Part shown: positions 7,200-15,740 of the stretch, in pieces | Layout: each line of letters opens with the position of its first letter | Position numbering within the stretch: position 1 is the first letter of the stretch | DNA from: Ruminococcus sp. | GTDB taxonomy: Bacteria; Bacillota; Clostridia; Oscillospirales; Ruminococcaceae | NCBI GenBank assembly: GCA_014799785.1 | Contig: JAAVHI010000101.1 | Location: 1 to 63,897, forward strand | Reading direction: 5' to 3' | DNA: 63,897 nt | Made by a program: the position numbers and the translations under genes | The notes under the pieces: model-generated | Told to the model about the DNA's origin: nothing | Databases searched by the model: none | What the model saw: only the letters and a program-made list of their open reading frames with translations

Positions 7200-8601
7200 G
7201 TCTGACACCTCCGTAAAGCTTGGGATTTCTCATCGCCTTGAACTTTGAAAGTGAGGCGAGCATGAGTCTGGAGCAGAGTACGCCGAAGAAAAGGTTCAGC
7301 GCAACGCCTGTCAGAAGCGTGAAGCCGAAAGAGTAGATCGTTCCCGCCGTGGAGGGGCCGAACATAAAGAACACGAAATGCAGCAGCTTGGAGAAGATGC
7401 TGTCGGGAGTACCGAACGCGCCCATAAGGATTATGGCGACAAGGATCATTGTAACGTTTCCGTCCAGAATAGCGGAGAACGCTCTCTTGAAGCCCGATTC
7501 GATAGAACCGTCAAGGGTCTTGCCGTTTGCAAGCTCCTCCCTGATACGCTCGGAGGTGATGATGTTTGCGTCAACGCCCATACCTACCGCAAGAATAATA
7601 CCCGCGATACCGGGGATAGTCAGTATCGAGCCGTTCATAAAGCCGAAGTATCCGGAAATGAACGCCAGCGTACCTGCGACCTGTCCCACAAGAGCAACGA
7701 CTGCAACTGCGCCGGGAAGACGGTACAGAACTATCATGAACACTGCAATAAATGCAAACGCGATAAGTCCGGCAACAATCATAGCTTCAAGCGCGCCTGC
7801 GCCGAGGCTCGGTGAAATTGTGGAAAAGCTTGCTGTAACAAGCTTGAAAGGCAGTGCGCCCGAATTGATCTTATCGGCAAGAGCCTTTGCCTCGTCCGCG
7901 TCAAAATTACCCGTAATGGAAGCTCTTCCGTCTGTGATAGAGGAATTTACCTGCGGATAGGAGATACAGGTCTCGTCCATCCAGATAGAGATAATGCCTC
8001 GGGTCTGGCTGAGCCTTGTGGTGGCATCGGCGAACTTTCCTGTTCCCGAGCTTGTAAGCTCAAGGCTTACCTGCCACTCCAGATTTCCCGCGCTGTCCTG
8101 TGTGTAGACGGCATTAGCCTCCTGTATGTCGGAGCCCACAAGGATAATATTTTCCGCTGTAGTACCAGTGTACATACCCGCGTCGTCAACCTCGTAGCCC
8201 TCGCGGAAGGTCAGCTCGGCAGTCTCGCCAAGCTCCTTAACAGCTTCCTCGGGGTCGAAGTTAGCTTCGCCCTCTTTCCAGGGGAATCTTACGATTATAC
8301 GGTCGTTTCCGTAGTCGATAAAGCTTTCGTAGTCGGTGATACCCAGATTTATCATACGCTGTACGATTACCTCTTTTGCAGCGTCCAGCTGCGCGTCGGT
8401 AGCGTCGATATCTCCGGGAGAAGTAAAGGTAACGTCAACACCGCCCCTGATATCTATACCAAAGCGGATATTGTTCACGCCCTTGAGATAAACTGTATTC
8501 ATATCGCCGTAATACGTAGTTACTCCGAAGATCACGGAAGCCGCAAATAAGAGTATAAGCGCAAAAACGACAAAGAAAACAGGTTTTTTTACTTTTCTCA
8601 C
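7189..8601 (-). CDS. secD: protein translocase subunit SecD
   Basis: 470 residues, normal for a Gram-positive SecD encoded separately from SecF. The conserved D1 motif (RFGIDIRGGVDVTF, about residue 46) follows the first helix. The later membrane block carries GYFGFMNGSILTIPGIAGIILAVGMGVDANIITSERIREE, the SecD D4/D5 signature. It initiates at GTG, seven bases after AGGAGG. Transcription starts from a consensus promoter at 8650-8678. With secF it forms a two-gene operon; yajC is not next to it. Confidence 0.95.
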   Translation of the reverse strand: MRKVKKPVFFVVFALILLFAASVIFGVTTYYGDMNTVYLKGVNNIRFGIDIRGGVDVTFTSPGDIDATDAQLDAAKEVIVQRMINLGITDYESFIDYGNDRIIVRFPWKEGEANFDPEEAVKELGETAELTFREGYEVDDAGMYTGTTAENIILVGSDIQEANAVYTQDSAGNLEWQVSLELTSSGTGKFADATTRLSQTRGIISIWMDETCISYPQVNSSITDGRASITGNFDADEAKALADKINSGALPFKLVTASFSTISPSLGAGALEAMIVAGLIAFAFIAVFMIVLYRLPGAVAVVALVGQVAGTLAFISGYFGFMNGSILTIPGIAGIILAVGMGVDANIITSERIREELANGKTLDGSIESGFKRAFSAILDGNVTMILVAIILMGAFGTPDSIFSKLLHFVFFMFGPSTAGTIYSFGFTLLTGVALNLFFGVLCSRLMLASLSKFKAMRNPKLYGGVRHEQ

Positions 8602-8649
8602 AATTTAACCTCCTGTTTTGTTACATTCTGCAACACAAATTATCGTTTT

Positions 8650-8678
8650 ATTATAGCATTTTTTTTCAAATATGTCAA
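8650..8678 (-). promoter_or_regulatory. secDF promoter
   Basis: Minus strand: perfect TTGACA (8673-8678), 17-base spacer, perfect TATAAT (8650-8655). The leader before secD is about 45 bases. Confidence 0.9.
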
Positions 8679-8721
8679 TACCTGTTTTACCTAAAAAATA
8701 AAAAGCGGTACGCAATAGTGT

Positions 8722-8736
8722 AATACTCATATAGAA
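8722..8736 (+). repeat. 15-base repeat, left copy (inverted with 9720-9734)
   Basis: AATACTCATATAGAA. The exact reverse complement occurs at 9720-9734, so the pair brackets the alpha/beta hydrolase gene and its promoter. A third copy lies at about 20170, downstream of the second low-GC cassette, and a shorter one at 44567-44577. Confidence 0.7.
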
Positions 8737-8787
8737 GCTTTAACCATGGCATTTTTGATAACCGCCAAAAGCGATATAGCGTTTTTA

Positions 8788-8816
8788 TTGACAATGTAAC
8801 TGCTGTAATGTATAAT
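8788..8816 (+). promoter_or_regulatory. promoter of the alpha/beta hydrolase cassette
   Basis: Perfect TTGACA (8788-8793), 17-base spacer, perfect TATAAT (8811-8816). About 55 bases here closely match the promoter at 19386-19414, including a downstream TAAATCA-AATT tract. Confidence 0.9.
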
Positions 8817-8876
8817 TATTACTAAGATAAATCAAAATTCAAACGCCGCATAATAACTTTTTAGGAGTATTTATAT

Positions 8877-9641
8877 ATGAGCTATTTTATTTATAACAAT
8901 AAACATATCTTTTATGACGAAATCGGCAGCGGAACACCTTTGCTTTTTCTTCACGGAAATACGGCGTCTTCCCGTATGTATGCGGAAGTTTCAAAAAAAT
9001 ATAGCCAAAACTTCAGGGTAATACTTATCGACTTCCTTGGTCACGGCAAATCGGACAGATTAAGTGAATTTCCTACAGATTTATGGTTTTATGAGGCACA
9101 GCAGGTTATTGCTTTTCTAAGAGAAAAACAATATACGGACGTAAGCATAATAGGCAGCAGCGGCGGAGCTATTGCTGCTATTAACGTTGCTTTGGAAGCA
9201 CCGGAGCTTGTCAGCAAAGTTATTGCTGACAGCTTTGAGGGTGAAAATGCAAATAAAGATTTTACCGTTAATCTTCTGAAAGACCGTGAAGAGGCTAAAG
9301 CGGATAGTAATGCAAGAGCGTTCTACACATATATGCATGGTTCTGATTGGGAAAAAATCGTGGACAACGATACTGCTGCTATTATAAGGCATAAAAATGA
9401 AACAGGTTGTTTTTTTCACAGACCATTGAACTTGTTGAAAGCCGACATTCTTCTGACAGGCAGCAAAGAAGATAAGTTCATGTGCAGCTTGTCTGATAAT
9501 TATTTTGAAAATGTTTACGAAGAAATGCTTAAAAAAATCGGACACGGCAAAATGTATCTGTTTGATACAGGTGACCACCCTGCTATGATTACAAGCTTTG
9601 AAAAGTTTTATAACGTAAGTTTGGATTTTCTGATGCAGTAA
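8877..9641 (+). CDS. alpha/beta hydrolase
   Basis: 254 residues with the standard fold. The oxyanion strand is LLFLHGNTAS, the nucleophile elbow GSSGG holds Ser95, and the catalytic His is in GDHPAM near residue 240. The acid is probably in LLTGSKEDKF, where Asp is often found. This subgroup covers esterases, lipases and C-C hydrolases, so the substrate is open. TAGGAG precedes the ATG. Base composition is clearly more AT-rich than the flanking secD and rsmE genes. The gene stands alone on the plus strand between minus-strand housekeeping genes, with its own strong promoter and flanking inverted repeats, which suggests recent acquisition. Confidence 0.85.
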   Translation: MSYFIYNNKHIFYDEIGSGTPLLFLHGNTASSRMYAEVSKKYSQNFRVILIDFLGHGKSDRLSEFPTDLWFYEAQQVIAFLREKQYTDVSIIGSSGGAIAAINVALEAPELVSKVIADSFEGENANKDFTVNLLKDREEAKADSNARAFYTYMHGSDWEKIVDNDTAAIIRHKNETGCFFHRPLNLLKADILLTGSKEDKFMCSLSDNYFENVYEEMLKKIGHGKMYLFDTGDHPAMITSFEKFYNVSLDFLMQ

Positions 9642-9677
9642 ATTCTGATTTATGTGAGCAATTCAATATCAAAAACA

Positions 9678-9713
9678 AGCCCGAAAACGGTTCTTCCAAA
9701 CCGCTTTCGGGCT
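9678..9713 (-). terminator. terminator (mainly for rsmE, minus strand)
   Basis: Stem AGCCCGAAA...TTTCGGGCT with an inner paired segment (CGGTT/AACCG). The minus strand continues TTGTTTTTG. A close relative of this hairpin lies at 20133-20164. Confidence 0.7.
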
Positions 9714-9719
9714 AAAAAT

Positions 9720-9734
9720 TTCTATATGAGTATT
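9720..9734 (-). repeat. 15-base repeat, right copy (inverted with 8722-8736)
   Basis: TTCTATATGAGTATT, the exact reverse complement of 8722-8736. The same sequence with a matching CTCTT tail lies at 20169-20188. Confidence 0.7.
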
Positions 9735-9759
9735 TCTCTTTTTAAGAGACCCCGCTTTG

Positions 9760-10479
9760 TTACATATTACCGGTAAGATTCATGATTATCGCCGTTACCG
9801 CCACGGGACAGGTCTCGCAGCGCAGTATGCGTTCTCCCAGCCATATCTTCACCGCGTCCGCTTCCTCGGCGAGATCCGCTTCGGCGCGTTCAAATCCGCC
9901 CTCCGAGCCTATCATTACACCGATCTGACCGCTTTTCGGCAGCGCAATGTCCGAGAGCCGCTCCCCTCCGTTTTCGTAACAGAACAGCTTAACATCGCAT
10001 TTTTCCATATCCCTCAGCGCGCCCCGCATATCGGTCAGCGGCGCGATCTCGGGGATTATCCCCCTGCCCGACTGCTTTGCCGCCTCTTCTGCAATACGGC
10101 GCAGACGCTCCAGCTTTTTCTCCGCGGACTTTCCGTCGGGTCTGGAAACGCACCTTGCCGAAATAAAGGGCACTATCCTTGTCACGCCAAGCTCGGTGGT
10201 TTTTTGGACGATATAGTCAAGCTTGTCCTGCTTCGGGAATGCCTGATAAAGCGTAAGTGAGACCGTCGGCTCGGAACGGCTCGGCGCGGAGCTTTCCACG
10301 CGGCAGACCACCTCGCTGCCGTCCATGCTTTCGATACGGCAGAAATAATCCGTCCCCGCGTGACAGAACGTAACCGGGTCGCCGATCTTCATTCTCAGGG
10401 AGTATCCCATATGCGCCGCGTCGCTTCCCGTAACGGTTATAAAATCTCCGGCAGGCTTGTCGGTAAAAAATCTCGGCAT
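9760..10479 (-). CDS. rsmE: 16S rRNA (uracil-1498-N3)-methyltransferase
   Basis: 239 residues of the RsmE SPOUT family. The N-terminal PUA-like domain starts MPRFFTD and includes HMGYSLRMKIGD. The SPOUT domain has ALPKSGQIGVMIGSEGGFE and LGERILRCETCPVAV, the knot that binds S-adenosylmethionine. The more usual form is LG-RILR-ETA, so Cys replaces Ala in two places here. It methylates U1498 in the decoding region of the small ribosomal subunit. The AAGGAG site is well placed before the ATG. The diguanylate cyclase gene ends 18 bases upstream, so they may be co-transcribed. Confidence 0.93.
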   Translation of the reverse strand: MPRFFTDKPAGDFITVTGSDAAHMGYSLRMKIGDPVTFCHAGTDYFCRIESMDGSEVVCRVESSAPSRSEPTVSLTLYQAFPKQDKLDYIVQKTTELGVTRIVPFISARCVSRPDGKSAEKKLERLRRIAEEAAKQSGRGIIPEIAPLTDMRGALRDMEKCDVKLFCYENGGERLSDIALPKSGQIGVMIGSEGGFERAEADLAEEADAVKIWLGERILRCETCPVAVTAIIMNLTGNM

Positions 10480-10497
10480 TCGGGTACTCCTTTCGGG

Positions 10498-11577
10498 CTA
10501 TTTGACAACTCGGTTCTTGCCGCTGTTTTTGCCGATATAGAGATTCTGGTCGGCGGCGGTGATAGCTTTGTCTATCGTGGAGGACGGGTCAAACTCCGAC
10601 ACTCCCAAGGTCATGGTTATCCTGATATCTATTCCGTTGAAAACCAGATGGCAGCTTTCCACTGCGGAGCGTATTTTTTCCGCGGTATCGGCAGCGTCCT
10701 CAAGGGAACGGTTCGTCAGTATGAGAAATTCCTCACCGCCCCAGCGGCATATCCTGTCGCCGTCCGAAACGCAGCCTCTGCACGCGTCGGAAACGGCTTT
10801 GAGCGCTTCGTCTCCGCAGTCGTGACCGTATGTGTCGTTAAGCCTTTTGAAGTTGTCGATATCGCTCATTATCAGCGAAAAAGCCCTCTTGCCCGCGGCT
10901 GCGTTCACAAGGTATTCGTGCATTTTTCGGCGGTTGTAAAAGCCCGTAAGCGTGTCCTTTGCGGCAAGGTTTGCAAGCTCGGTATTTTTCTTTCTGAGTA
11001 CGGTCTGGGCGGAAATTATTTCCGAAGCAAAAATAAACGAGTACACAAGAAGCAGCACAAAAGTACAGAACATATTGAAAAAATAGACGATCTGCACAAA
11101 AAATTCGTTGTCAACGCTATAAAGCGGTACAGTGTAGTAAGAAAACATTCTGCACGAAATAAACATAACGAAGCTAAGCAGTCCGAACAGCACGGAGATC
11201 TTTATGCCCCTCACGGGATTTTTCAGTGCAAAGGACATATCGAAGCCCACCGGGACTATCGCAATAAGGTACATGGCAAAGCCGAAATTCCAGCCCGCAG
11301 TGTAGATAGCCAGAAAGGAATGGAGCGGCACCTCAATGCATATATACGCAAAGACCCATCCGAGCGCATTGCGTCTGATCAAAGGCAGGCACAGCAGATA
11401 ACCTGCCACACTGCACATATTATAAATTGCCATGGGAACGGAGCCTATTGTCCAGAAAATAAAAACCAAAAGAATATGAACGCAGGCGATCGCAACGGTG
11501 ATCGCGCTGTATTTTTTTCTGTCGCTTATTTTAACAGTACCGTTGATAACTCCGCTTACAGCAGAAAAAAGGTTCAC
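10498..11577 (-). CDS. membrane-bound diguanylate cyclase (GGDEF)
   Basis: 359 residues. The first ~195 form an integral membrane sensor of about six helices with no named domain that I recognise. The C-terminal GGDEF domain starts at DTLTGFYNRR and has SLIMSDIDNFKRLNDTYGHDCGDEAL and the active-site motif RWGGEEF. It should make cyclic di-GMP from two GTP. The inhibitory RxxD site is absent: Ser stands in the Arg position (SDGDRICRW before GGEEF), so product feedback is probably missing. It initiates at GTG, seven bases after GGAGG. The promoter is at 11656-11684. Confidence 0.9.
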   Translation of the reverse strand: MNLFSAVSGVINGTVKISDRKKYSAITVAIACVHILLVFIFWTIGSVPMAIYNMCSVAGYLLCLPLIRRNALGWVFAYICIEVPLHSFLAIYTAGWNFGFAMYLIAIVPVGFDMSFALKNPVRGIKISVLFGLLSFVMFISCRMFSYYTVPLYSVDNEFFVQIVYFFNMFCTFVLLLVYSFIFASEIISAQTVLRKKNTELANLAAKDTLTGFYNRRKMHEYLVNAAAGKRAFSLIMSDIDNFKRLNDTYGHDCGDEALKAVSDACRGCVSDGDRICRWGGEEFLILTNRSLEDAADTAEKIRSAVESCHLVFNGIDIRITMTLGVSEFDPSSTIDKAITAADQNLYIGKNSGKNRVVK

Positions 11578-11655
11578 ACGTTCTCCTCCGATCGAAATAT
11601 TTTGTCAGCGTCTCCCCGCGGTATCGGCGTTCGGGGAATAACGGAAGTCATATTT

Positions 11656-11684
11656 ATTATACACCGATTTCATAAAAATGTCAA
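11656..11684 (-). promoter_or_regulatory. promoter of the diguanylate cyclase gene
   Basis: Minus strand: TTGACA (11679-11684), 17-base spacer, TATAAT (11656-11661), both perfect. Confidence 0.9.
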
Positions 11685-11725
11685 CATTTGCTTACAGAAA
11701 AACGTGGAAATCAGTTTTACGAAGA

Positions 11726-11752
11726 TAAGTTTTGATTTAGTACACTATTGCG
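11726..11752 (-). repeat. fragment of the AT-rich dispersed repeat
   Basis: Read on the minus strand it joins CGCAATAGTGTA (identical to 8711-8722) to CTAAATCAAAACTTA (near-identical to 44588-44602). It combines pieces that lie apart in the hydrolase cassette. Confidence 0.55.
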
Positions 11753-11813
11753 CGAATTTTCGGGCGGCTTCGCTGTCTGAGGTCTTGCTGCGCCGTGCGC
11801 TGAATCAAAAGTT

Positions 11814-11831
11814 ACCCGCCCCTTTTGAGGG
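11814..11831 (-). repeat. partial copy of the GC-rich dispersed repeat (right end)
   Basis: Minus-strand CCCTCAAAAGGGGCGGGT matches the right end of the repeats at 17358, 19233 and 44430. Confidence 0.4.
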
Positions 11832-11922
11832 AAATATCAAAATTAATGTTCTGAATATCTTGCTTTGGAGGCTCCCCGCAAAAATTTATCTTTACAACCG
11901 ATTTCCGCGGCGCAGGTCAGTC

Positions 11923-11951
11923 TTGAATTTCGGATTTGCGTATGGTATAAT
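11923..11951 (+). promoter_or_regulatory. promoter of the GH43 gene
   Basis: TTGAAT (11923-11928), 17-base spacer ending TATGG, perfect TATAAT (11946-11951), 33 bases before the start codon. Confidence 0.8.
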
Positions 11952-11984
11952 ATATGCATATGTTCAGGAAAGGAATGGTCGCAA

Positions 11985-13463
11985 ATGAAAAAACAGGTCT
12001 TTAATCCGTTTCTGCCGCTGGGCGAATGTATCCCCGACGGCGAACCCCACGTTTTCGGTGACAGGGTATATCTCTACGGCTCTCACGACAAGGAGGGCGG
12101 CGAGACCTTTTGTATGCTTGACTACACGGTTTATTCCGCGCCTGTGGACGACCTGTCCGACTGGCGCTGTGAGGGCGTTATCTACCGTGCCGATCAGGAT
12201 CCAGACTATGCCGAAAGAAAATTCATGTACGCTCCCGACGTTGTCCGCGGCAACGACGGCAGGTATTATTTGTACTACTGTATGTCCGGCGATTACGGCG
12301 TGGGCGGCTATTTCGGACCGATAAGCGTCGCCGTCTGTGATACCCCCGCAGGACAGTACGAGTACCTCGGTTTTGTCCGCAATAAGGACGGCACGCCCAT
12401 GAAAAAGTACGTCTGCTTCGATCCCGGAGCTATCAACGATGGCGGCGTGATACGCATTTATTACGGCACTCAGTACGATTTTGAGGAGCGTGAGGATTTC
12501 CCCAATGAGGAACTGATAACATCTGAAATGAATATGTTCAACAAAAGCCGTGAAGAAATTCTGGAGTACGCCGAAAAGGACAGTGTTATGGGCGCGGTAA
12601 TGGTTACCGTTGAGGACGATATGCTCACTGTCAAGGACGAGTCGCGGCACATTATTCCCTACAAGGTAAAGGGTACGGATTTTGAGGCTCACCCGTTTTT
12701 CGAGGCAAGCTCAATACGCAAGGTGGGGGAGAAATACTACTTTATTTACTCGTCCCAGAAAAACCACGAGCTTTGCTATGCGGTAAGCGATCTTCCTGAC
12801 AGGGACTTCCGCTTCGGCGGCACTATCGTTTCCAACGGAGACGTGGGTCTGAACGGCAGAAGGGACGAGGACAGGCTCAACATGACGGGCACTACCCACG
12901 GCAGCATTGAAAATATCAACGGTCAGTGGTATGTCTTTTACCACAGGCTGACCCACAAGTCCGACTACAGCAGACAGGCCTGCGCCGAGAGGATAACCAT
13001 TGCCGAGGACGGCAGCATTAAGCAGGTTGAAATAACCTCCTGCGGACTGAACGGCGGCGCGCTCATAGCCGAGGGAAGCTATCCCGCGGTAATCGCCTGC
13101 AATATTACGAACGGACATATGCCCCACGGCTCGAATAAAATTTACGGCGAAAGTTTTCCAAACTGCACCAACGTCGGCGAGGACAGATTTATCGCCGAGA
13201 TCGGTAACGGCACTGTTATCGGCTACAAATATTTTGACTTTAACGACGCGGTGAATTTCTCGGTAACGGCACGTTCCGCTAAGGGCGGAAGCTTTGAGGT
13301 CTCGGACGAATTTGGCGGCGCTCCCAAGGCTGTAGTTGAGATTTCCCCGTCGGAGGAATGGACAGAATTTTCCGCGGCTCTCGATATGGGGAAAGGCGTT
13401 TCCCCGCTGTTCCTGAAATTTAAGGGGGAAAGCGCGGAGTTTAAAGAAATTGCATTCGGGTAA
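11985..13463 (+). CDS. glycoside hydrolase family 43 (beta-xylosidase or arabinofuranosidase type)
   Basis: 492 residues, no signal peptide, so cytoplasmic. The five-bladed propeller carries the GH43 acids: the base Asp in IPDGEPHVF (about residue 18), the middle Asp in MYAPDVVRG, and the acid Glu in HPFFEASSIRK. The last ~120 residues look like a beta-sandwich of the CBM6 or related type (EWTEFSAALDMGKGVSPLFLKFKG). GH43 enzymes remove xylose or arabinose from imported oligosaccharides; which one is not clear. An in-frame upstream extension lacks a ribosome site, while AGGAAAGGA precedes the ATG at 11985. It leads an operon with an HD protein and an AraD-like enzyme, which favours an arabinose connection. 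Confidence 0.88.
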   Translation: MKKQVFNPFLPLGECIPDGEPHVFGDRVYLYGSHDKEGGETFCMLDYTVYSAPVDDLSDWRCEGVIYRADQDPDYAERKFMYAPDVVRGNDGRYYLYYCMSGDYGVGGYFGPISVAVCDTPAGQYEYLGFVRNKDGTPMKKYVCFDPGAINDGGVIRIYYGTQYDFEEREDFPNEELITSEMNMFNKSREEILEYAEKDSVMGAVMVTVEDDMLTVKDESRHIIPYKVKGTDFEAHPFFEASSIRKVGEKYYFIYSSQKNHELCYAVSDLPDRDFRFGGTIVSNGDVGLNGRRDEDRLNMTGTTHGSIENINGQWYVFYHRLTHKSDYSRQACAERITIAEDGSIKQVEITSCGLNGGALIAEGSYPAVIACNITNGHMPHGSNKIYGESFPNCTNVGEDRFIAEIGNGTVIGYKYFDFNDAVNFSVTARSAKGGSFEVSDEFGGAPKAVVEISPSEEWTEFSAALDMGKGVSPLFLKFKGESAEFKEIAFG

Positions 13464-13476
13464 CAGGAGATAAAAT

Positions 13477-14046
13477 ATGCGAACGGATATTATCGAGTAT
13501 CTGCAAAAGGAAATCCGCGCAAGGTGCGAAAAGCCCTCCAACAAATTCGGGATAGGCTGCTATTATCATATTGAAGCGGTGGTAAAAAACGCGGAGCTTC
13601 TTGCCGAGCAGTACGGAGCGGATAAAGAGGTCGCGGTTATCGCAGCATGGCTTCACGATATAGCTTCCGTTACTGATTACAGCCTGTACGAAGAACATCA
13701 TATCCACGGCGCGGAGATCGCGGGAGATATCCTTGAACAGCTTGGGTATGATAACGATAAGATAGTGCGCGTGCAGGGCTGTATAAGAAATCATCGTGGA
13801 AGCACGGGAGACAAGCCGTGTACAAAGGAAGAAATATGCGTTGCCGACGCGGACGCGATATCGCACTTTGACAGTGTTCCAAGCCTGCTTTTTCTCGCGT
13901 ACTCTGCAAAAGGAATGGACTTTGAAGCGGGGAAAAGCTTTGTAGCGGACAAACTGAAAAGAAGCTTTGCAAAGCTGTCCGAGGAAAGCAAAGCGTTTTA
14001 CCGAAGCAAATACGAGCAGGTCATGGATATTCTCGGAGAAAAATAA
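13477..14046 (+). CDS. HD-domain phosphohydrolase
   Basis: 189 residues. The metal-binding HD pattern is His31 (CYYHIEAV), His60-Asp61 (AAWLHDIA) and a later Asp ([10 protein letters not shown], about residue 124), with extra histidines in [11 protein letters not shown]. Such proteins hydrolyse nucleotides or other phosphorylated small molecules. The substrate is unknown; its place between GH43 and the AraD-like gene suggests a sugar-phosphate or clean-up role, but this is only context. An AGGAG site precedes the ATG, which begins 13 bases after GH43. Confidence 0.82.
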   Translation: MRTDIIEYLQKEIRARCEKPSNKFGIGCYYHIEAVVKNAELLAEQYGADKEVAVIAAWLHDIASVTDYSLYEEHHIHGAEIAGDILEQLGYDNDKIVRVQGCIRNHRGSTGDKPCTKEEICVADADAISHFDSVPSLLFLAYSAKGMDFEAGKSFVADKLKRSFAKLSEESKAFYRSKYEQVMDILGEK

Positions 14047-14059
14047 AGGAGCTGTTATT

Positions 14060-14752
14060 ATGCTTGAAAAATTAAAACAGGAAGTTCTTGAAGCAAACCT
14101 TATGCTGCCGAAATACGGTCTGGTAACGTTCACATGGGGAAACGTTTCCGCAGTTGACAGGGAAAGCGGCATGGTGGTCATAAAACCGTCGGGAGTTGAG
14201 TACGGCGAAATGACCGCCGACCATATGGTCGTGGTGGAGCTTGCCACTGGAAAGGTTGCCGAGGGAAAGCTCAATCCCTCCAGCGATACCCCCACGCATC
14301 TGGAGCTTTACCGCGCCTTTGAGGGTCTCGGCGGGATAGTCCACACCCACAGCCGCTGGGCGACCTCCTTTGCTCAGGCGGGAGTTGGGGTCGTCCCCAT
14401 GGGAACTACCCACGCGGATTATTTTTACGGCGAGATACCCTGCACCCGCGCCATGACTCCCGAAGAGATAGCGGGTGAATACGAAAAGGAAACGGGTACG
14501 GTAATTATCGAAGCCTTTAAGGGTATCGACCCGCTGACTATTCCCGCAGTCCTTGTGAAAAGCCACGGTCCGTTCACATGGGGCAAGGCCGCCGCGGAAG
14601 CGGTACACAACGCGGTAGTCCTTGAAGAAGCGGCGTTTATGAATTACCACGCTGTCGGACTTAATCCGCAGGTCGGACATATGCAGCAGGAGCTTCTCGA
14701 TAAGCACTATCTGAGAAAGCACGGAGCGAACGCTTATTACGGACAGAAGTAA
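14060..14752 (+). CDS. araD: L-ribulose-5-phosphate 4-epimerase / class II aldolase
   Basis: 230 residues, the usual AraD length. Zinc ligands are His95 and His97 in [11 protein letters not shown] and His169 in [11 protein letters not shown]. The phosphate-binding start [23 protein letters not shown] and catalytic Asp in [12 protein letters not shown] match AraD closely. The reaction converts L-ribulose-5-phosphate to D-xylulose-5-phosphate, the last step of arabinose entry to the pentose phosphate pathway. A longer frame exists, but AAGGAG sits eight bases before this ATG. No araA or araB is nearby. It is co-transcribed with GH43 and the HD gene. Confidence 0.9.
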   Translation: MLEKLKQEVLEANLMLPKYGLVTFTWGNVSAVDRESGMVVIKPSGVEYGEMTADHMVVVELATGKVAEGKLNPSSDTPTHLELYRAFEGLGGIVHTHSRWATSFAQAGVGVVPMGTTHADYFYGEIPCTRAMTPEEIAGEYEKETGTVIIEAFKGIDPLTIPAVLVKSHGPFTWGKAAAEAVHNAVVLEEAAFMNYHAVGLNPQVGHMQQELLDKHYLRKHGANAYYGQK

Positions 14753-14789
14753 AAATCCTTGTTAAAAAAATATATCTTGCGTTTTAAAT

Positions 14790-14826
14790 AAAAAAGCCGT
14801 CGGGAAAACATTCCAACGGCTTTTTG
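14790..14826 (+). terminator. terminator of the GH43-HD-araD operon
   Basis: Stem AAAAAGCCGT...ACGGCTTTTT with an extra GG/CC pair inside. A and T runs on both sides make it bidirectional between convergent genes. Confidence 0.85.
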
Positions 14827-14841
14827 CAAATATATGCTTTA

Positions 14842-15492
14842 TCAATACCAGGACTGTTCAAAACCGGGTCTGTCAAATTTACCGTTTCCGTTCAGCATAT
14901 CGCTTATTCCCGAAAGCAGCATTATTACGCCCTGAACGTGGTACGGAACAACAATATAAGTACCCTTGTTATTGTTGTACAGGTCTTCTTCCACAAGGTC
15001 TGCCGCCATAAGTGCGTTAAGATGATGATAGACCTTTCCCGTGGAATTGAAGCCTCCCTCGCTTACTATCTGTGCTACAGTCATAGGCTTGCGGAGAAGC
15101 GCAAGCAGGATATTCAGCTTGTCGCCGCTTCCTATGCAGTTAAGCACCTTTTCCGCCGTCCTGTCCTCGATAAGCTTAAGCAGGTGGTCGGTGTTGTACT
15201 GACCTGTCCAGTTGGACTGCCGTCCTCCCGAAGCAAAAACGCCTGTATAAAGCACCTTCCCCGTACTGCCGTCAGCTTCACGCTCGTTCTGGATTCTTTC
15301 CATAAGCGCAGCAAGCACCGTGTCGGAGGTCATATCGCTTATTTTTTCAACAAGCCCGCTGCTGTATTGCTTGTCCTCGGAATTGTCCTCGGAGGTTTTC
15401 TCCACGGTTTTGCCGCCTTTCAGCAATTCCTTTATCTCGTTTATGTCCTGTCTCAAAGCGTCAATCTCTGCGCCGTAATTTCTTTCTGACAT
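14842..15492 (-). CDS. winged-helix (ArsR-like) transcriptional regulator
   Basis: 216 residues. The first ~40 form a short coiled coil (AEIDALRQDINEIKELLKGG), and the C-terminal half is a winged helix: DKLNILLALLRKPMTVAQIVSEGGFNSTGKVYHHLNALMAADLVEED. The pattern resembles ArsR regulators, with a longer N-terminal part that is probably for oligomerisation. No metal-binding cysteine pair is seen. AAAGGAGG precedes the ATG. It is divergent from ilvB, and the shared intergenic region has AT-rich palindromes that could be its operators. Confidence 0.78.
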   Translation of the reverse strand: MSERNYGAEIDALRQDINEIKELLKGGKTVEKTSEDNSEDKQYSSGLVEKISDMTSDTVLAALMERIQNEREADGSTGKVLYTGVFASGGRQSNWTGQYNTDHLLKLIEDRTAEKVLNCIGSGDKLNILLALLRKPMTVAQIVSEGGFNSTGKVYHHLNALMAADLVEEDLYNNNKGTYIVVPYHVQGVIMLLSGISDMLNGNGKFDRPGFEQSWY

Positions 15493-15525
15493 ACTTTATC
15501 CTCCTTTGTTCGATATTTTGGAATT

Positions 15526-15590
15526 CCGTAATTACATAATATCATGCAATTTAAGTTCCGTCAATACGTATTTACGAAATTACGTAATTA
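15526..15590. promoter_or_regulatory. AT-rich palindromes between the regulator and ilvB
   Basis: A perfect 12-base palindrome AATTACGTAATT (15578-15589) and a related GTAATTAC palindrome near 15528-15535, about 50 bases apart. They lie in the upstream region of the winged-helix gene and are candidate operators for it. Confidence 0.4.
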
Positions 15591-15652
15591 TTTATTGTAA
15601 ACTTTTTATGAATGCAACAAAAAGTAATTCATAGTAAAATTTGCATTACCCA

Positions 15653-15681
15653 TTGACTTTACCTTAAAAAAGCTGTATTAT
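15653..15681 (+). promoter_or_regulatory. ilvB promoter
   Basis: TTGACT (15653-15658), 17-base spacer, TATTAT (15676-15681). The leader begins with a perfect GTACATTT/AAATGTAC hairpin (15688-15705). It is too short for a T-box. Confidence 0.8.
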
Positions 15682-15740
15682 TATAAAGTACATTTAAAAA
15701 TGTACAATAAATTTATGTAATTTCGATTGGAGTGATTGGA

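Larger units (their letters stand above)
11578..11984. other. 407-base intergenic region with two divergent promoters and repeat fragments
   Basis: Holds the diguanylate cyclase promoter on the left and the GH43 promoter on the right. Between them are two repeat fragments on the minus strand: a piece of the AT-rich family (11726-11752) and the right end of the GC-rich family (11814-11831). No coding sequence is convincing here. Confidence 0.6.

Noticed and set aside
10360..11988. A 542-codon open frame opposite the diguanylate cyclase
   Set aside because: It runs antisense through a clear GGDEF gene, has no ribosome site, and its residue composition is typical of a shadow frame in GC-rich coding DNA.
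15682..15740. T-box or leader-peptide attenuator before ilvB
   Set aside because: The leader is only about 50 bases and contains no T-box core, specifier loop or terminator; only a small hairpin is seen.
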